Source of the DNA: Halocafeteria seosinensis
Taxonomy: Eukaryota > Sar > Bigyra > Bicosoecida
Reading direction: 5' to 3'
Assembly: GCA_001687465.1 (NCBI GenBank)
Contig: LVLI01000172.1
Span: 267,438 to 331,437, forward strand
DNA: 64,000 nucleotides
Positions 10,894 to 22,100 of this stretch are shown here, piece after piece (positions within the stretch are counted from its first letter, which is position 1; each line of letters starts with the position of its first letter). The translations under genes and the position numbers were made by a program. Under the pieces are notes generated by a model that was not told the DNA's origin, made no database searches, and worked only from the letters and a program-made list of their open reading frames with translations.

Positions 10894-13800
10894 TTAGTAC
10901 ATATTAACGTCACCGTTAGCTGGCGGAGAGGCTCCGGGAGAGCTATCCTCTTCAGCTTTTCCAGCTCTCTTCCTCTGAACATTGAAAACGAGGGGTACTT
11001 CGCCTCCAGAGAGACCACCTCTGGTGGCCCCTGTTGTTTTCCCGGTAGGGTCTACGTCGACTGTAACGTAACAATTTTCGCGAATTTCACCGCTGATCAT
11101 CTTAGTAGAAATAGCTGTGGAAATATGCTTTTCTATCCAACGTCTCAGTGGCCGAGCACCGAACGCTGGCGAGTAAGCTGCTTCCAGGATTGCATCAATC
11201 GCAGCGGTAGTTAGTTGAACGTCAATCTTACGCTCCCGTAACTTCCCAAGCACCTGATCCACCTGCTGCGTAATAATGCTTCTCAGATGTTGTTGCTGAA
11301 GAGGTCCGAACATAATTATATCATCCAACCGGTTCAGAAACTCCGGTACAAAGTGTTGTCTGACCATGTTCATCACCTGCTCTTCTGTCTCAGTCGGAAT
11401 GACATTAGAGCCTGTGACACCACCGACATCCGCCCCAACATCAGTTTTGCGCTGTTTCCTTTGAGACTCCTGACTCATGGCGCTTTCAAGAAGATACTGT
11501 GCTCCAACATTACTCGTCAGAATGATGACAGCATTCGTAAAGTCCACTGTCCTTCCTTGGCCATCAGTCACCCTGCCGTCGTCCAGTATCTGGAGGAGGA
11601 CATTCAAAACCTGTCTGTGTGCCTTCTCTACTTCGTCAAAGAGGATTACATTATATGGTCGACGTCGAACTTTCTCGGTGAGTTGCCCTCCTGCTTCGTA
11701 TCCCACGTATCCCGGAGGAGCGCCAATAAGTCTTGACACTGAATGCGATTCCATGTATTCAGACATATCTATGCGTACGATATTCTTATCGTCATCAAAT
11801 AATTCGGCAGCGAGAGCTTTTGCCAATTCCGTTTTGCCGACACCAGTCGGCCCTAGGAACATAAAGCTCCCTGTTGGTCGTCGTTCGTTTGACATACCTG
11901 CGCGGGACCTCAGAACCGCACTTGCAACGGCTTCCACGGCAGCATCCTGGCCGACTACACGTTCCTTTAATCGATCCCCCAGTTTGAGCAGTCTTTCCTT
12001 CTCAGAAGTAGTGAGGTTCTTTACAGGAATTCCAGTCCATCGTGACACCACGTCCGCAATAGCTTCAGGAGTAACCACTTCAGACAGCAATTTGTCGCTT
12101 TCCCCAGTAGCTGCAGCGTGTGCTTCTTGTTCTTGATGTTCTTTAGAAAGACGCTGAAGATGGGCTTCCGTATCCGGAATAGCGCCGTAACGCAAGTCAG
12201 CAGCACGTTGCATCTCGCCGTTTCTTTCGGCTTGCGCAAGTTTTTGCTTCAAACCCTCCAGCTTCTGCTTGATTTGGCGAAGTTCGTCAACTCGTTTCTT
12301 TTCTTCTTGATGTTTCAATATGAGTGGTTGCAGTTCGTCTTCCACTTTGCCGAGTTCCTTCCGCACGTTCTTCAGCCTGTCTTTGCTCGCTTGATCTTTC
12401 TCTTGTTCTAACGCGGTTTTCTCTACCTCAAGCTGAAGTTTCCGGCGTTCCAACTGGTCAATGACTTCCGGTTGACTGTCCAATTGGACGCGAATGTTTG
12501 CACAGGCTTCGTCGACCAAATCGATCGCTTTATCAGGAAGGAATCGCTCTGTTACGTATCTCTGGGCAAGTTTTGCAGCCAGGACAAGAGCCGAGTCCAT
12601 AATACGGACACCATGGTGAGTTTCGTAAGAGTCTCGTAGCCCCCTTAGAATCGACACAGTATCTTCGATCGTCGGCTCGCCTACTTGTACATGTTGAAAT
12701 CGGCGTTCAAATGCTGCATCCTTCTCTATATGTTTGCGATATTCTTCCAAGGTAGTCGCCCCAATGCATCGGAGTTCACCACGGGCAAGCATTGGTTTCA
12801 GCAGGTTGGCAGCATCCATTGCCCCACTAGTTTGACCGGCTCCTAATACCAAATGCATTTCGTCAATAAACAAAACGATGCCTCCTTCACTTTCTTTTAC
12901 TTCTTTCAACACAGACTTCAGCCTGTCTTCAAATTCTCCGCGGTAGGAAGCCCCAGCAACAAGCGCACCCATATCCAACGAGATGACTTTGCACCGTAAG
13001 TTCTCAGGCACATCTCCTAAAACAATTCTTTGTGCAAGTCCTGCGCGGTAATATTCACTAATGTGAGAAATTGCTAATAGTTACATGGCATAATACTTAA
13101 GCATACCTTCTACAATTGCCGTCTTTCCTACACCGGCTTCGCCCACCAGTACGGGATTATTCTTCGTTCTCCGCGAGAGAATCCGAATCGTCCGTCTGCA
13201 AGTACGTTATTAGTATTCAAGGATGATGGTACCGAGAAAGCAATGATTGGGCCTTCAGCACTACCAATGACCCTTACCTTATTTCATCATCTCTCCCAAT
13301 GACGGGATCCAATTTGCCTTCTTCGGCAAGCGCAGTGAGGTCTTGTCCGTATCGCTCGAGAGCATCGTAAGTCTGTTCGGCATTTTTACTGCACCATCCA
13401 ACAGAGCAAGAAAACGTCAGCAGGTGCCAAATGAAATACCGCTGTTCAGGAAAGCACTAAGGCTCAGATACAGAATGTTTCACCCTTGTAACCCGGTGTG
13501 ACGTCATCAATTTCCCGTCCCCCCTGACTTTCCCTATGCAACCTTTTTTGTTATTTTTCCGCGGCTTGTTCGACAAATAGAAGGTGAGAAATCCCGGGTA
13601 CCGTAATACGTACCTTGTCGCTTGTTTATTGCCTTTCACTTCCTTGATAGCTTCTTGGACTTTGCCAGTATCCACTTTGGCTTCCTTCAAGGCTTTCTTG
13701 ACGGCACTGTCGCTCAGCAAGGCGGAGAGTAAATGATCGACTGACAGGTAGGTATCGCCAGTACTCGACTTTTGTAGTTGCGAAGCATTCCTCAGCACTT

Positions 13801-14074
13801 TTATCAAAGAGGACCTGGGTTGTGCTTCTTCGGGGGCAGGATCTTGCCGTGGTAAATTGCTCACATGCTGATCGACGGCAGACTTGAGTGCGTTGACGTC
13901 CACTTCAGCCTTCCGGAAAACTCGCGGAGCGAGCCCATTCGAATCGTCGAGGAGCGCACTCAAGACATGGAGTGGCGAAATACCTTGACTGCAGGCATTT
14001 TCGTGCGCTAAAGACTGAGCCGATGATATGGCTTCATTAGTCTTTTGGGTAAATTGATTCGGATCTAAACTCAT
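10894..14074 (-). CDS. HSP101: HSP101/ClpB-type disaggregase, cytosolic
   Basis: Model on the minus strand: 13614-14074, 13278-13388, 13107-13195, 10894-13040; 935 residues. Introns are 225, 82 and 66 nt, all GT-AG. A Clp N-domain (1-~150, starting [16 protein letters not shown] with no transit peptide) is followed by AAA1 with Walker [10 protein letters not shown] near 208 and Walker [15 protein letters not shown]. The ClpB/Hsp104-specific middle coiled coil comes next, then AAA2 with [15 protein letters not shown] near 616 and the [13 protein letters not shown] pore loop. The C-terminal tail is Pro/Ser-rich. These proteins work with Hsp70 to extract polypeptides from aggregates after heat stress. 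The middle domain separates it from ClpA/ClpC. The lack of an organelle presequence favours the cytosolic HSP101/HSP104 group over mitochondrial or plastid ClpB. Confidence 0.95.
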
Positions 14075-14874
14075 TTTTCCCTCTTTATTCTATCCTTCTT
14101 GCGAAGCAACACCACGCTGGAACTGAAGTCACTCAAACTCGGATGCAGAGAAAGTGGTGAGAATCTCTCACTGAAATTGATCGATCTTGAATAATTATAT
14201 ACGCAAAACAAAACAGCCGTGTTTAGTTCAATGCTTTATCAAATCCAATGGATTTTCTTATACTACTACTGCCATACCGTGGTGTGGAATCGCAACCCGA
14301 CCCAAGTTGCTTTGTGAAGGCCACACGGACGGGAAGGGGTTGAAGCAGCAGAACGATAGAACTTTCAATGGTTTCTCATCTTCTAGAAGCCGAAGGTTTT
14401 ACTTCTGTCTGGAACATGTTGATGCATGTCGATAGCAACGATGCCCTGGTACTGTGGGAATGAATGTGTAAGAGGAAATCCAGCATTGTTTGTATGGGCA
14501 GTGCGACCAAACTTCAGCCGCTGAAGTTGAGGCTGAAGTTCTCACAGAAACAGGTTGCACTGTCGATGGGTGCTTCCCAGCGGTTCTTTATCCATTGATG
14601 AATTATGTGTCGGGTCGAATACGCCAATAGAAGGAATGAAGAGTCGATAGTACGGAGGCGGAAAGACTAAGTTGGAGGAAGGGGTAAAATGGAATGGAGC
14701 CCAGATGAACCAGATGACGGTGGTGGAACCCTGTGCATTTATTGCAGGAACGCACAAATTCAGAAATTCTACCTACATGAAGCACATACCAAGTTCACTA
14801 ACGTCCTAGCGAAAGATCGAGCGGTCTTACAGAAGTCGTAGCATGATAAATGCAGGTCCTCCGTAGCCAAGTGC
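14075..14874. other. Intergenic, no gene recognised
   Basis: This 800 bp lies between the start of HSP101 and the end of the sterol reductase (both minus) and should hold the HSP101 promoter. I looked for heat-shock elements; no unambiguous array of nGAAn units stands out. The short frames here lack recognisable motifs. Confidence 0.4.
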
Positions 14875-16188
14875 TTAGAAGACGAGGGGGATCAGTTTGT
14901 ATGGCACCTGCTGACAATATCTGTCCCAAGCATGGCCATATTTCAATTGGCATCGTTCATCATCGCGGAAAAGGCGATGGAGCAGCAGTATGGTCAAGTA
15001 GATTCCATACATACAGGGATAGATGTCCTTCGGAACCACTCCGGGAATGCACCACAAGAACGCTGCGAGGATTTCGAAGACGTAATGGACATGGCGCGCT
15101 ACTCCCCACCAGCCGCTAACGAGTAATGAAGACTGGGAGTCAGTGGAGATATAAGCAGCAGGTTGACCCCATATCTTGGCCTGGTGTCCGTGCAGTTTGA
15201 AGTTGTACTTTTGCATATCCGCATCCCAGTTGGCATATATGGAGAGGATACCAATTACAGCTGCAATAGTTGGCCCAACTATGGCAGTCGATTCACTGTG
15301 GACATATGCCAGAGAGGCACACGTATAAAAAGCGGGCACCCATACAAAGCAGCCCCATTCTGTGTAGTAACCAGCGCGGTCGTGTTGCATGTCCATAGAC
15401 CGCAGGTATCCTCCTTCCCACAGGAAAAATTTGAAAATGTAGACCAACTGAAGACCAACTGACACTAAGAGTGGAGCGTTAAGCGTCTTTGAGGCGGCCA
15501 CATAAGACAGCAGCAGGATTGGCCAGAGCATCATACCGATCCGACAATTGATCAGTTGCTTAATTTGGACTCCTCCAATTTCAGGATGAAGTTCAGTCCC
15601 CCAGTAAAAATCCATCAAAGCACTATGAGATGTTCCTGAATCGGTAGAACTAGGATAGTACAGTCCCTTGAACATCAACAGGCAACAAGCACCTAACGCC
15701 AGGATATGAGCTGCGCACAGCAGAGGCACGATGTTGTGATACAACCAGTCTCGGGGAAGGGGCCAGTCCAACGACCACACAAAGATATTGACGAAAAAGC
15801 AGACAATGCCTGCACCTCTATACTGAGGGATATGGCCTCTTGGTGTGGTTGCCCCATCGATTTTCGGAGATAACAGCAGTAGGACACTCTGGAAAGCGAT
15901 CCATCCTGCCCAGAACACAAATACTTGAGCATTGAGCTCAAAAGGGAAACGTGATGCTTGTTTGTCAGCAATCCAGTTGGCCCATGAGCCTCCGTACTCT
16001 TTCCCTACAACGCCAATGACTGGTGCAATCCATGACGTGGCGGCGATCAGGAAGATGAGCAGGACTCTGTATTGCGTGGTAATCGCTGGCTCCACGTCAT
16101 GGTTGGATAGTGGCTCCTTTGTCGGGCTTATGTCATTCCGTTTCCCTAATGGTTGCTTCTCCTTCTTGGCTGTGGCCCGCGGTGCCAT
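14875..16188 (-). CDS. DHCR7: 7-dehydrocholesterol reductase (DHCR7/DWF5-like sterol delta7-reductase)
   Basis: Single exon, 437 residues, with about nine hydrophobic transmembrane segments after a basic N-terminus. Signature blocks of the sterol reductase family are present: MDFYWGTELHPEIG, WEGGYLRSMDMQHDRAGYY, WGCFVWVPAFYTC, SLLVSGWWGVARHVHYV and the C-terminal RCQLKYGHAWDRYCQQVPYK. The WEGGYLRSMD..HDRAG block matches the plant DWF5/animal DHCR7 branch better than the C14-reductase ERG24/LBR branch. Reaction: NADPH-dependent reduction of the delta7 double bond of a delta5,7-sterol in the ER membrane. The implication is that the cell finishes delta5 sterols of the cholesterol or phytosterol type rather than stopping at ergosterol. 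A C14 reductase is the main alternative call. Confidence 0.88.
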   Translation of the reverse strand: MAPRATAKKEKQPLGKRNDISPTKEPLSNHDVEPAITTQYRVLLIFLIAATSWIAPVIGVVGKEYGGSWANWIADKQASRFPFELNAQVFVFWAGWIAFQSVLLLLSPKIDGATTPRGHIPQYRGAGIVCFFVNIFVWSLDWPLPRDWLYHNIVPLLCAAHILALGACCLLMFKGLYYPSSTDSGTSHSALMDFYWGTELHPEIGGVQIKQLINCRIGMMLWPILLLSYVAASKTLNAPLLVSVGLQLVYIFKFFLWEGGYLRSMDMQHDRAGYYTEWGCFVWVPAFYTCASLAYVHSESTAIVGPTIAAVIGILSIYANWDADMQKYNFKLHGHQAKIWGQPAAYISTDSQSSLLVSGWWGVARHVHYVFEILAAFLWCIPGVVPKDIYPCMYGIYLTILLLHRLFRDDERCQLKYGHAWDRYCQQVPYKLIPLVF

Positions 16189-17090
16189 ACTGCTTGTGTA
16201 TGGTCCGAATAAATCCTCGTAAAGGACCGAGTTCGGCGCTACTAAAGACCCTGTTCCAAGGGATCGTTAGACAAATCTGCAGCCTCCAAAAAAAAAAAAC
16301 AAAAAGACGCTGGCGTTATCCCTGTGAATACGTCGGTCGATTCAAGGATGGCTCCCTTTTCCAGATAGAAACAGAGAAAAACTCCTAATATGAAATATTC
16401 CGTAGAGGTTTAAATGGTAATAAACAACTTGCAAGCAGATAAATCAACCAGAAACGACAAAAAGGGTTTTCAGGGGAAGTCACAGGGGAAAAAAGTGGCA
16501 CTTCACTTTGCTGTTTTGTTCCCTCCGGGATATGGACCCGGAACTCTCATGAACACGCACCTTGTTGGGGTTGCTTCGCGACGCACGCGTTGACAAACTA
16601 AACAGCTGAGCTTTGAAGAGACATATAGACAAACTGCTCTTTGGGGTCACTCACGTCAGAGGGGAACGCACACGCAACGCTCGAGTCGTGCGGAAGTAGA
16701 CTTAATGATTGTCTTGTTGGGCAGCGAGCGACCGTGAGATTCCCCACGCCAACCTTGGAGTTGGGTCTAGCTCACATCATCTGAAGGGTTTGGTCGACAG
16801 TGGCTAGTAAAAATAGAGTGGCTCCTTGTAGCAGTGGGTGCTTGGAAAATCGGGGAAAGAGAGAGAGAGGGAGATTCCACGGCTTGGAGATTCTTGGCGA
16901 AGTGCTCCACGAGTGAGTGTCGGTCGCAGGATCAGGGGATGTCAGAGACCTTATAGAGTGATACGAGACGATACCCACGTGCAGAGCAGTTCGACACGGA
17001 TCTACCACCCCAGGAACGGATGGTTGCAAAATTTTGGTGGCCTTGAGAGCAGACAATACCCTAGGTTGATTCTGCCAACTCGGAACAAGT
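16189..17090. other. Intergenic, presumed divergent promoter region
   Basis: About 900 bp between the sterol reductase start (minus) and the TPR gene start (plus). It includes a short A-run near 16290 and a (GA)n tract near 16857-16872. No coding region, tRNA or repeat family was recognised. Confidence 0.4.
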
Positions 17091-18288
17091 ATGACATCTT
17101 ACAACAAGGCAGTGTCCGAGGGAAGGAAGCTCTTTGGAAAGAGAAGCTTTGGAGAAGCGCTTGAATATTTCGATGCCGCCGCGACGAAAGCTGAGACAGA
17201 GGATGAGCATGAGAAGCACCTTGAGGCGCTGCTGCTACGAGCGCAGACCGCCCAGGTCATGGAGATGCATGACCAGGCTGTAGCAGCTTGTGATCAAGCA
17301 ATTATGATGGCTGATAGATACGAAGACGTACCGACACCTTTGGTCCTCGGGGCCTATGCTCTTCAGACAAGGAGCTACAATGAACAAAATCAGCCACAAT
17401 CGGCACTAAAAGCGTCCGAAACGATGTTAAAACTAAATCCATGGGCAATCGAAGGCTACCAAGCAGCTGGTAGAGCCTTCATTAAACTAGGCTATCCGGC
17501 GGAAGGAAAGCGTTGGTACGAACGAGCCATACAGATTGATCCCTACAATCCTGCTAGTATCACTGCCGTGCTAGAGTGTCTGGTGGAACTCAAGCAGTAC
17601 TCAGTTGCGAGTGATAGGGCAACTAAGGCGGAAGAGTGTCTTGATACGTCCATATGCCGTAAATACGGGGTGTACTATTGGAAGGGGGTTGCTCTAGCGA
17701 AGATGGGGAGCCACGCTCAGGCTGTGGAATATTTCGCGAAGGGTTTCGTGCGCGGCTTCACGAAGAACGCCGTAGCTGATGCTGAATCTCACCTGGAGCT
17801 GGGTAAATTGAATAAAGCCTTTCAAAAGGTCGAGGAGGCACTTGAACAAGATCATTCTAATATAGAGGCACTCTACGTAAGCCATCTCAAGACTAGTTTA
17901 TTGAGCATTGGACAATCTGGATGTGTTGTTTGCTACTTTTGCAGCTGAAAGGTAGACTGCTCAAGGAATCTGGCGACCCTTCCTCAGCCATTTCCCTTTT
18001 TGACCAAGTAATTCGTATAGACCCGTACCATGCGAAGGCGTATGTTGGTACGTGCGCGTTTTATCTTACCAGTGTGTTGTTTTCAATGCAAATACGGTTC
18101 TCGTTGGCTCAGGTCGCGGATCGTGCATGTCTGCACTCTATAATTTTGACGAAGCGCATGCCACTTTGGAAAAAGCTCGTGAAGTTTGTTCTGGGGAAGA
18201 CGAAGAGACACAAAGGGAGATTTCGGAACAAATTCGAACTGCCCTCTATGGGGCTGGTGGAGGTGGCCACAATGTTGCTGGGGTGTAA
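17091..18288 (+). CDS. Tetratricopeptide-repeat protein
   Basis: Model: 17091-17876, 17945-18047, 18113-18288; 354 residues; introns 68 and 65 nt, GT-AG. Nearly the whole protein is TPR: about seven 34-residue helical hairpins. Clear examples are QPQSALKASETMLKLNPWAI, EGKRWYERAIQIDPYNPASI and the exon-2/3 unit SAISLFDQVIRIDPYHAKAY followed by GRGSCMSALYNFDEAH. Joining the third exon completes the last TPR, which supports the model. The layout resembles the TPR part of DNAJC7/TPR2, but no J domain follows; the protein ends with a short Gly-rich tail. No targeting signal is visible. Inferred role: adaptor or co-chaperone scaffold, partner unknown. Confidence 0.85.
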
Positions 18289-19190
18289 TTCTCTATTGGC
18301 TAGGAATAGAGACAAATTTATGGTCGTAACGTTTACGTTTTGTAAAAGGGTCCCGATATACATACACACAGCATTATATTAAACCGACTTAGCAGAGGAT
18401 CCCCAAATTACGTTAGACAGACACCACCATTGACACCTCGGGCAGCTACTGGTAGCTTGGTAGCTAGGTTCAGGTAGAACCACCACGAGCCCTCGGTGCG
18501 TCCTGCTAGTCGTATCAACTAGAATTATCGGTATGGCGCGTCGCCTTGCAAAGTAGATACACTCCTTTCCACAGGAAAAAAATGTCGTCGAAAACTGTTG
18601 GCCTGTATGGCTTCAGCTTCGTTCTCAGTGGGACCCTCTCTTCCTGCTCCTTCTCAGACGCAGTAAAGCACTGATTGCACGTGACTGAACTCGTGCTCTT
18701 GTCCCCTCCTTAGTGATTTTAGGCAGTCTTGGGTTTGGATGCGAGGTGCCAGATCCTGGGACCTCGGCCCGAGTGGAGCGAGAAAGAACAGTGGTCGCAA
18801 GAGGTCCCACGAGATTCAGCAGAAGCAAGAAAGCAAAGCGCGCGTTCGTGTGCAGTTTTGATTGCTACCACATACATGTTCGCTCCTGTCGTGGTGGTGG
18901 TGGTTCCTAATAATGCACCTACTGACAGTGTCGTGCGTGCATGCATGCAATAGAGAAGAAAAAGAGGAGGGGGATACATGCTCATCAACGCGGGTCTTTA
19001 GTGAGAGTCCCCTATTTCCTTTGGTTGTTTCGTGTATGTACTGCTTACGAGAGCTCACTCTTCTTTCATCCCTCGAAGGCGTCATTGCTGTCTGGCAGTA
19101 GGAGAAGTGGGAGAAAAAGGGTCTGGAAGAAAGTGAGGAGTCTGTTGCTCTCGGCAAGGTGGGAGGCGCATTACGGACGCGTATTCTAGC
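18289..19190. other. Intergenic, no gene recognised
   Basis: This 900 bp lies between the TPR gene and the first giant repeat protein, both on the plus strand. A (GTG)n tract near 18891-18904 and an alternating gtgcgtgcatgcatgc stretch near 18933 are simple-sequence features. The open frames on both strands look like chance. It should contain the giant gene's promoter. Confidence 0.4.
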
Positions 19191-22100
19191 ATGGATGGCA
19201 CTCCTGAGAGCCACCGGAGGCTGACGCCTCAGTCTCCCGGTTCATTTGTACGAGTAAGTGTCTGTGGGAATGGGAAAATGACCCCCCTTGTACGGAGTAT
19301 CCTTTGAATGTCGGAAGTTGCAGGCGGCTTTGGATAAGGCCATGAGTCCATATGAGCACCCTGTACGGACATTGTCACGCGCGATGAACTCATCGAATGG
19401 ACTGAGCTTTGAAACACCCCCAAGGAGTCCACGAGATAATCGAGGATACACTCGGTCAACGTGTGCGTCTCGCGCCAAGCGCTCTCACAGTGCGGTCTCC
19501 AACACCTTATCGCCACGGTTCTCCGGGGAAAGGGAAGTAGACGGTATACAGCGACGCTGTGAAGCGGGATGTCGGAGTCATTATGGACTCTCTAGAGAAC
19601 AGAAAATACCCGCCACGACGAATGCACGATCTGGGCGGGCGTCGTACAACTCTGGCACCACGTTCTCCCAGGGTTCAGAGTTCTGGAAAGCCCGAAGCGA
19701 GAGAAGGAATACGAGGACAACGTCAACGGAAATGTCTGACCTTGAATATGCAAACTATATTGATGAAGCTGTGGATGATGAAAGCACAGGGTCGTCCTCC
19801 TCAGAAAGTGCTTTCGAAGTCAACGAAGCCCGCATTGCGTCCCGCGTTCGGATTTCTCCCCCACGCCGCCCACAGACATATGAAGAGCGAATATACGAAA
19901 CTATCGAATACCTTCGGACGGTTCGCAGCTGGACTACAGTTACTATAACGGAGTTTGTTGCCTTGTGCCGGAAGAAAGTCGAGGAAACCTATGGTACTCA
20001 TGGCTCCGACAGAGTCTTCGCTTCTCAGATGCTCATCCAGCTTCTAATGGAAGCCGGGCTGTACGAAACACAGATTAAAGAAGCTATGAATAAGAGATAC
20101 ACAGGCCATGATCCAAATGAACGAACTGGAATGACGAAAGAAGTAAACCACTTTATTCAGCAGTTCTTTCAGCCGCTTGTTTCAGAGTTTCGAGAACGGC
20201 AATACAAGAAGCTTCGCTCGCGTTTAGATACCACCAAGGCTGCATCGATGGGCCTATTAGAACAGGGTTCTGTTGGCGAAAGACTTATATTTGAAGTCGT
20301 TGAACATTTACAACACGAAAGGATGTTGAGTAGCAAAAAGGAAGCTTTCGCGTCATCTTGTCGGTGTCATTTAGAGAAATACTCTTTCCCCAAGCAAAAA
20401 CTGTTGGTGGAAATTCTAGAAATTGTGCTACAAGAGCTTGGCTTAGTAGACTCCGGAAGTTTGCTGAGGGCATCGACGAGATCTCGTCACCAGGACGAGG
20501 AAATGGAGAGGTTGGTTTCTACTATGTTTACTAAGTTCCTCGAAACGTTCTGTGCCCTTTACTCTCTGGCAAATTTCGCCAAGAGTGCTCGTGAATATGT
20601 CAAAAGTGCCTATCAACGCTCGCGCAACGTCGTGCAGTTGGATCGCATATGTACTCCAAGTCCGAAAGTAGTTCAAATGAAGGAAATCTGTAGCCCAGAG
20701 TCCAAGGATGGAGAAGACATAAAACAGTCTGAGGAGGCGACAGTGTTCGATTTCTCAAATAATGTAGATTCAAATTATCGACGAGCTATTTGGCATCTTC
20801 ATAAAGCACGCGTGTACGAAGCCGTACAGAAGTACGTCTATCGACGTCGAAAACAAATCCGATTGGACCGGGCGATGACTATTGTTCGTAAGGCTCAAAT
20901 ATTGGGAGCTCTGCAGCGATATATACTTCGGCGACGCTTAAGAAACGATTCCCGACTAAGCCAGGCGAAACAGCATGTTCACAAAGCGTTAATATATTGT
21001 GCATTACGAAGCTACATCCTCAGGCGCCGAGAAGAACAAAGAAGTCGTCTTGCTGAATTTGAGTCCCGAACTCGTCTGTTTATTGGTCATATGTATAAGG
21101 CGAAGGTATACGGTGTGCTCCATGATTACATCCAGCGGCGACGATATCGCCGCCATGAAATCAGGTGCACGATTCTCCATGTTATTGCTCATGTTCATAA
21201 AGCTCAAGTATACGGATGCTTGCAGAGATACGTCCTCCAACGCCGAGACAGGCAGTGCCGTCTGTCCGCGTCTCTTGGACGAATAGCTGATCATATCAAG
21301 TGTGCACGAGTGTATGCGGCGCTACGGATATACATTCTTCGTCGACAAGAGAGAATTGCGCGTCAATCTGAAATCAAATCCCGGATAAGACAGATTATTA
21401 GCCATGTGCATAAAGCCCAAGTTTACGGGGAATTACAAAAATATATTTGCGAATTCCAAGCAAGACGATCTAGGCTGTGGGAGATTGAGAACCGCATTCG
21501 GCAGGCTATCAACCATGTCCACAAAGCGCAAGTATATGGAGCACTCGATGGATGGCTTCGGCACCGGAGAGAGAGACTTCGTCGCTTTTCGCAGCTCAAG
21601 TTCCAACTTCAGCAAGCCATTGCTCATTGTCACAAAGCACAAGTTTACGGGGTGTTACGTAATTATGTTCGATCCCGTCGGGATAGGCGCGTTCGCTTAG
21701 CCGACATTAAACACCGAGTTCGTTCGGCCATTGACCATACTCATAAGGCCCATGTTTACGGCGCTCTGGTCAGGTTTATAAAGTGGCGACGAGAAAAACG
21801 AGCTCGTCTATTTGAAATAAAGTCACAGATTCGTCGAGTCATCAAACATGCACACAAAGCTCAGGTGTACGGAGCTATTGGAAACTATATTCGCCGATGG
21901 AGGGACAGACGGCGTCGTCTTGCGAGTGTCAAGAGAGGTATTGTGGAAGCCATTGAGCATGTGCACAAGGCTCAGGTGTATGGAGCTCTATACAGCTACA
22001 TTTACCGCTTTCGAGAGAAAAGGGAGCGTCTGGTAGATATCAAAAACCGAGTTCGAGCGGCCATTGACTGTGTCCATAAGGCTCAGGTTTGCGGTGTGAT

